Of a stretch of 64,000 bases of DNA, positions 58,923 through 64,000 are shown piece by piece. Each line of letters starts with the position of its first letter. Positions within the stretch are counted from its first letter, which is position 1. The notes under the pieces were generated by a model. The model made no database searches and had not been told where the DNA came from. It saw only the letters and a program-made list of their open reading frames with translations. This DNA is from Capniomyces stellatus (lineage: Eukaryota; Kickxellomycota; Harpellomycetes; Harpellales; Legeriomycetaceae). A program made the position numbers and the translations under genes. Location: contig LUVW01000017.1 in NCBI GenBank assembly GCA_001661515.1, forward strand, positions 186,001 through 250,000, given 5' to 3'.

Positions 58923-60286
58923 AAAGCCTAAAAACTAAACACCTTAGTGAGGGTTATTTGGCCTTTGGCCTACTGTTGCATAGTTTATATACGAGGCCCA
59001 AGGTTATTGAAAAAATATTATATTAGTCATTTAGTGACTTTTGGCTTGATTTTTTGTCTTTGCTTTTTTTGGTACAACAGACTTTTGGTGAATATTAATT
59101 TCATAATGTTGTTGGACAAAAATAAATGTCAAGTCAATTAACCCGGTAAGCATAAAACTGAAGTGATGTTTTTAAGGAATGTCGTATAACAGCGTTAACA
59201 TCTTTAAGATTTTTGACTTATTGGTGATGTGGACCAATTCTAATGAGGCTGAAGTTCCCCTTTCACTCTGTAAATTCCTTGAGACAAAATGAACTGTTGA
59301 CCAAAGAAAATCAGGCAATTTGAAAAATTCCACTGGAAAATTACAATTACAATTTCAATAATCCAATATTCCAAGTTAAGTAATATATCAATTACGAATC
59401 TCTTCAACAATTTTGACACATGTCACCATTTGCCATCATCAGGGTAAACGCTGTAACATTTAAGAAACTATAACTATTTTAAATTATGGCTATTCGCGGT
59501 TATATTATCGTAGTCAAGAAGAAAAAAAGCAGCCATACTTGTGTTAAACACTTACACGCGTATTTTGAAGCTTCAAGTATAAGAGTTACAGATGCTAGGT
59601 TAAACTTTTTTACTCTGGACTTACTATCCTCTCTTTTCATTGTAACGTCAGTATACAGAACATATATTGAATAGTTGTACAATAATAGCAGCCGCCATAT
59701 TAGAACATACCGACGATTTAAGATAGTTTTGATAGCGACTGTAGTCAAAAAAAGCAAAGATTTGCACCTAAAAATTAAGCTTTAAATAAAAAAAAGCATG
59801 CTAGTTTGTTTTTGAAATGCTGAGTCCATTACAGATTAGACTTTATTTAAAACAAAGTTATCATACGACATTTTGGCATCTAATATGATTATGATTGGGA
59901 TAACTGAAAGCCAATCAGCTCGGCAAAAAAAAAACCATCGCAGTTTTTTGAGGAAGACTAAACCTAAAATGGATTCGTTTGACTAATGTACGACATTACA
60001 CTTGGTTATGTTATAAAACGCAGACAAAAAAGCGATTAAACAGCGTTGTTTACCTTTTTTTTCACATATGCACTTTCACATTTGTATTTTCTCTCTAACA
60101 TGCTTCTTTTTTAAAAAAAGGTATAACAGGAAAGATATTTAACTAAACCTGTTTGATTTAAATACCACAACCATTTTAGCTTAACGATTCCATATTTGTT
60201 TAGATTGTACAAACACCTTTAATCGCACATAGTAGACTTGAAACTTGAACAACACATACATTTTTCGCCGCCTTTAACTATTAAAA
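58923..60286. other. Intergenic upstream of the protoglobin pair
   Basis: No gene supported. A plus frame at 59486-59674 has a faint resemblance to a retrotransposon gag segment (YFEASSI), but it is too short to call. Confidence 0.5.
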
Positions 60287-61267
60287 ATGCCCAAGCTGAT
60301 CAGTACACAGAAAATTGACAAGAAAAGGTAAGATTAAGCACGTTTTACTATTGAGCGGGCCCAGCACCACTAACTCTTGCTAGGCCACAACGTCATTTAA
60401 ACTCTTTTTGATTGTAATAATAGGCTCAAAACGGATACAAAGTATATGTTTGAGTATATATGCAGCTTTGTTGAGTACCACAAGGATGAACATCAGTACA
60501 TACTGGATTCCAAAAATCTTCTAACTCCGTTCCTTGAAATGATTACAGACGCAGTTTATATTAGGATGTTCACCTATGATATAACGAAGGTTGGTAGCGG
60601 TGGTTTCAATTCAATTATATCACCAAACAATGAAGCTAAAAGCATAAATTAGTCTAGGTTATACTACTTTAAATAGTCAAATGATCATAATCAAATGTGT
60701 ATATTTTTTTAGATCCACTTTACGCATTTTCAAGGGGGATTTAAAGGGCAGGTGGAGCGTGACGTAAACAACCTCAAGTTAGACGACCCTATTATAAAGT
60801 TTAGAAAGACAATGCTTGCAAAATATATCAAGCGTGTACTGACAACAGAGTGGGACATTGGTCTGATAAAATATGTTGACTGGGTTGGCGAAATTCATTC
60901 AAATACCGTTCAAAAACGATCATCAAACGACGTTGAGTTCATTCATTGTAACGCCCTATTGGGGTTTTTAGCAAACACAATAACCGACGTTGTATCAAAC
61001 GCATCCGTAGACGTATGGGACACAAAGACAAGAAGAGAGACGATTGTGGGATTCAACAAGTTTTTCTGGATACAGAACTACTGCTTTGCTAAATATGTAA
61101 TACCAGAGTCCAGCGAGGAGTCGGTGTTCCAAAAGGGAAGATCTTTAACAAAGAATGAGAAGAATAACACTGTAGAACTTATAAAAACAGACTTATTTTC
61201 CTACTCTATTGGGTCTGCATTGGCATTTTTTGGAATAGGCTTTTACATAGCCTCAGTGATGGCGTAG
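60287..61267 (+). CDS. Protoglobin with C-terminal membrane anchor (copy A)
   Basis: Three exons: 60287-60327, 60424-60589 and 60713-61267, 253 residues. The protein matches the globin-coupled-sensor/protoglobin family found in fungi: FLEMITDAVYIRMFTYDIT, then LKLDDPIIKFRKTMLAKYIK, IKYVDWVGEIHSNT with the candidate proximal heme His (about H131), VEFIHCNALLGF and NKFFWIQNYCFAKY. After the globin core there is a charged linker and a hydrophobic segment of about 22 residues at the extreme C-terminus (SIGSALAFFGIGFYIASVMA), which suggests tail anchoring. The donor of intron 2 is GTTGGT. Family members bind heme and gases; a sensor or redox role is likely but not shown. It shares intron phases and the 166-base second exon with copy B. 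Confidence 0.85.
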
Positions 61268-62560
61268 ATTGTTGTTTTCTTCTTCTTATTTATCGGGTTG
61301 TATTATGTTTAGAAGAATCGATGTTGGAATAAATCGTTCTAGTCACAGACATGGATTGCCATATTGATAGTTGAGGGAGGAGGGATATCATCTTTTTTCT
61401 TGTTTAGCCAAACTGTTACTGATATTGCTTTAGTTTAAACTTTGCTGCTAAGATAAGCTATAGCTATTGTTTCAAAGGCGGTTTCAGTCAATGCTAAATG
61501 TACGCCAACTAAACACATACCATTATATTCTGCTCAGCAAAATGTGCGGTACTTGCTTTTAAGCATGGTTAATAAACCCAAAATGCACAAACCATTTTAA
61601 CCAAGTAAAATTATCTGTTTATTCAGGTTATCAAACTCTCAATCTGTGCTACTCCACGAAAAGTCTTATTTTTATTGCGAAAAGCTCGTTTATCAGCCAA
61701 CTCAGAACAGAACGTTCTAAAAAAACCAGCAATTTATAAATATAATTTTCTTACAATAAAAAAACTCAGCATTTGTAATAATTGAATATAAAAAAGTGGC
61801 GCCATATTTTTCGTTTCTGATGTTATTGCTATTGGTGTTTTTTCTTTCTAATCAAGTGGAATTATCCATTGTCAGGGTCCGTTTTCTTTGAAATTGGGCA
61901 ACACCGTCACATGTATTGGACCAACTTATATTTAAAATCACACTAAGCGGTTGGATGTGTGAAGTTTGAGTGTTTGAGCGTTTGATTTATGTAGTATAGC
62001 TGAACAGAGATATCCTGGGGCTATTAAATCATAAATCATGGCACGCTAAATACTGTTTTATAGCCAATTCCAGCATTTGATCCTTTGGTCGATTTGAATA
62101 AAATGCCCATACTTTGCTTGGCTTGTTTACCCCAGTTTAGCCCAAGCCAGAGCCGAATAATTAAAAAAAATTGAAATTAAAATTTAAAAAAAATTGGATG
62201 ACTTTTTAATTACCTAATACCATTTGGTTTTAAAATTGTACATAAAATCACATAAATTATACATAATTTAGCAATTTACTATTTCAAGTCATGATTTAAT
62301 TTGATTTCGAACGAGGTGGTTTTTTGATACCGATGGCTGTTTTGGTTAATCGAAACTTTAATGTTGAATTAGAATTTAAACCCGAAAACAAAGCAACAAG
62401 AGTATACTAAGCGACAATAGAAAACTTTGGTTAAAGTATAAATAGGGCCTGAATATCTTTCAAAAGTTTGGTTGTATATGTGATATTCGCTAATAAACGC
62501 TAGTCCAAACCCCCTAACTCTGGAAACCTAAATCAAACTTGCTTTCAAGTAGAAAATAAA
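61268..62560. other. Spacer between the two protoglobin genes
   Basis: No gene seen. It should include the 3' end of copy A and the promoter of copy B. Confidence 0.55.
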
Positions 62561-63527
62561 ATGAAAAGCATAAATACTAAACGGTAAGTCTGATAAGCAG
62601 CCCCATTCAAGTGGGACTAAAGCCCAAACAAAAAATAAACACATACATATTTTAATGCGGGCGCTTCTAAGGAAATATTGTTTAGAATGCAAGAATAATC
62701 ATGATATTATTATGACTATTTGTAGCTTAGACACAGACTTGGAATACAGGTTCAACTATGTCTCTGAACATGTTGGCTTTACTAAGAAGGACCACCAAGC
62801 AATTCTTGCCTGTGCTGCGCTACTGGGCCCACTCGTAGGACCAATTACAGATGCAGTGTACGACAAGCTATTTGAGTTTGATGTTACAAAGGTAACTTGA
62901 CAAGCATGATTTAATCCTTACCAAAACAAGATACTTTGTTAATAACAATAACCAAAGAACGTCAATACCAAGCCAAAAAAAAAATGCAAATCAATAAAAA
63001 AATAGAAATTCTTCACCCAAAAAGCAGAAGGTTACAGTGGGGAGGTTAGAGAATCAGTAAATGACTTGAAGCTTGACGACGAAATAATAAAGTTCAGAAA
63101 ATCCATGCTCTCAAAGTACTTGGTAAAGATTGTTACGTCAGAGTTGGATCTGGATTTTATCAAGTATATTGACTGGGTGGGGAAAATTCACACCAACACG
63201 CCTGGAAAGAAATCAAAGATAAATGTAGACTATATTCACTGCAATGCGCTATTTGGATTCGTTAATGCAGCGTTGGCAGGTATCGTCATGAAAGCGGGAC
63301 CTGAAAGTAATTTAAGCGAGACAGAAAAGCAAGATGCAGTGATTGCTATTACTAAATTCCTTTGGATTCAAAACGACAGCTTTTCTAGATACTACCTTAA
63401 AGACACAAACTCGCCAAAATGCATTGGCAAGACGCTGAAGGATAACGCCTTAGAAATCACATGTGCTAGTGTCGGAATTGGCGCTGTTTTAGGAGGAATA
63501 TGCTATTATCTTAGCTGTAAAAAATAG
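62561..63527 (+). CDS. Protoglobin with C-terminal membrane anchor (copy B)
   Basis: Three exons: 62561-62583, 62726-62891 and 63006-63527, 236 residues. Closer to the fungal consensus than copy A: YVSEHVGFTKKDHQAIL, GPLVGPITDAVYDKLFEFDVT, LKLDDEIIKFRKSMLSKYL, IKYIDWVGKIHTNTPGKK (proximal His about H125), VDYIHCNALFGF and TKFLWIQNDSFSRYY. The C-terminus again ends with a hydrophobic stretch (CASVGIGAVLGGICYYL) and a short SCKK tail, a tail-anchor layout whose Lys residues would face the lumen or outside. Both intron positions and phases equal those of copy A, so the pair arose by tandem duplication, followed by strong divergence. Confidence 0.88.
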
Positions 63528-64000
63528 CCCTAACTGGTTGTGTTCAGCAATGTTATATACTATAGCCCATTATTGACTGTTATATTTAGATACAACTTTA
63601 TTTTTCCAATATACATTTAGTATCAACAATCTAAATCATAAAGAAGTAACATATTGATAATTAAAGTGTACAAAAGTAATATAAATAGGGTCCAATTGAA
63701 TCAATGCCTATTGGGTACGGAAGATCTAGTTGGTCGAAGGGGTGTTGGCTAATAGAATCGTTTATCATATCAAAATAATGGTGTTTTATAGTATTTTTAT
63801 GGTATTGTTTGATATTGTACGTTTTGTTCTGTGGATTCTGTTGCCAATAAACCACACAAGTAAATAAAACAATGGTGTTTGTTGGGTGGTATCTGATTCT
63901 AGAACTGGGTGTACAGAGCAAAGAATACATCAAGTTGTATATTTTGCTAATCAACAACCACAAAAATATAGTCATTATTCTGGAAACTGTAGTGGTGTAG
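63528..64000. other. 3' flank with an 84-base repeat insertion
   Basis: No gene seen; a minus-strand frame (63661-63975) runs across the repeat insertion and is not credible. Confidence 0.55.
63777..63880 (+). mobile_element. 84-base SINE-like insertion with 10-base target duplication
   Basis: AATGGTGTTT is present at 63777-63786 and 63871-63880. The 84 bases between end in GGATTCTGTTGCCAATAAAC and an A-rich tail (CACACAAGTAAATAAAAC). The same core occurs at 39132-39153, 49525-49542 (minus) and, diverged, at 10932-10960. A flanking duplication, a shared 3' end and an A-rich tail are the marks of a SINE or a 5'-truncated LINE. Confidence 0.6.

Noticed and set aside
59486..59674. Short plus frame with a YFEASSI segment reminiscent of retrotransposon gag
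   Set aside because: Only a handful of residues agree and no protease, RT or LTR is nearby.
1..64000. CRISPR arrays, bacterial operons, prophage
   Set aside because: Spliced nuclear fungal genes throughout; no regularly spaced repeat-spacer structure seen.

Overview
The window is nuclear DNA of a filamentous fungus. It is AT-rich, with long gene-poor spacers and genes that are either intronless or split by many short GT...TAG introns (mostly about 50-200 bases). Fungal markers are an iron-responsive two-finger GATA factor with the Cys-rich linker, a SUN-family wall protein, a DUF3074 START-like protein, Ski2, and two protoglobins. The composition suggests an early-diverging (zoopagomycete / Harpellales-like) fungus, but that placement is an inference and not shown by any single gene.

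Layout. 0.5-1.1 kb (-): a Ypd1-type phosphotransfer protein lacking its histidine. 4.0-5.7 kb (-): glyoxylate/hydroxypyruvate reductase, 5 exons. 8.2-10.9 kb (+): hydroxyacid-oxoacid transhydrogenase, 10 exons, with a poly-C/N gap in its last intron. 11.9-13.2 kb (+): ZIP metal transporter. 14.0-15.6 kb (+): Yrb2/RanBP3-like Ran-binding protein. 16.8-18.2 kb (+): cysteine desulfurase NFS1. 18.8-19.2 kb (-): a small Cys-rich protein beginning MGCC. 19.2-28.5 kb: a gene desert. 28.5-32.4 kb (+): Fep1/SreA/Urbs1-type GATA repressor. 33.6-37.9 kb (+): Ski2 RNA helicase. 41.3-42.6 kb (+): beta-carbonic anhydrase. 43.1-44.9 kb (+): NOSIP-like RING protein, 9 exons. 45.3-45.6 kb (-): mitochondrial ribosomal protein uS19m. 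47.4-48.2 kb (-): secreted Gly/Ser-repeat protein with two Cys modules. 50.0 kb: an ARF-like relic. 50.5-51.4 kb (+): complex I TYKY subunit. 53.4-54.4 kb (+): SUN protein. 55.1-55.9 kb (-): DUF3074 protein. 58.3-58.9 kb (+): secreted Thr-repeat / Lys-Cys protein. 60.3-63.5 kb (+): two tandem protoglobins with C-terminal membrane anchors.

Function. The genes are mostly unrelated housekeeping genes and do not form an operon or cluster. A loose iron/heme theme runs through them (NFS1, the iron GATA regulator, a complex I Fe-S subunit, an Fe-type alcohol dehydrogenase homologue, a ZIP carrier and the protoglobins), but nothing here shows coregulation.

Unexplained structure. (1) At least six, perhaps nine, sites carry a tiny insert of the form T(n)ATTGAAAT (or its complement ATTTCAAT-A(n)) between direct repeats of 10-20 bases. 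They look like extremely truncated retro-insertions. (2) A separate dispersed repeat containing TTGCCAATAAACCACA occurs four times; one copy is an 84-base insert flanked by a 10-base direct repeat. (3) There is a perfect 20-base-arm palindrome at 3762-3803. (4) Two well-known signalling families appear with key residues lost (Ypd1 without His, ARF without the P-loop). Exon joins were worked out by eye from splice signals and family similarity.
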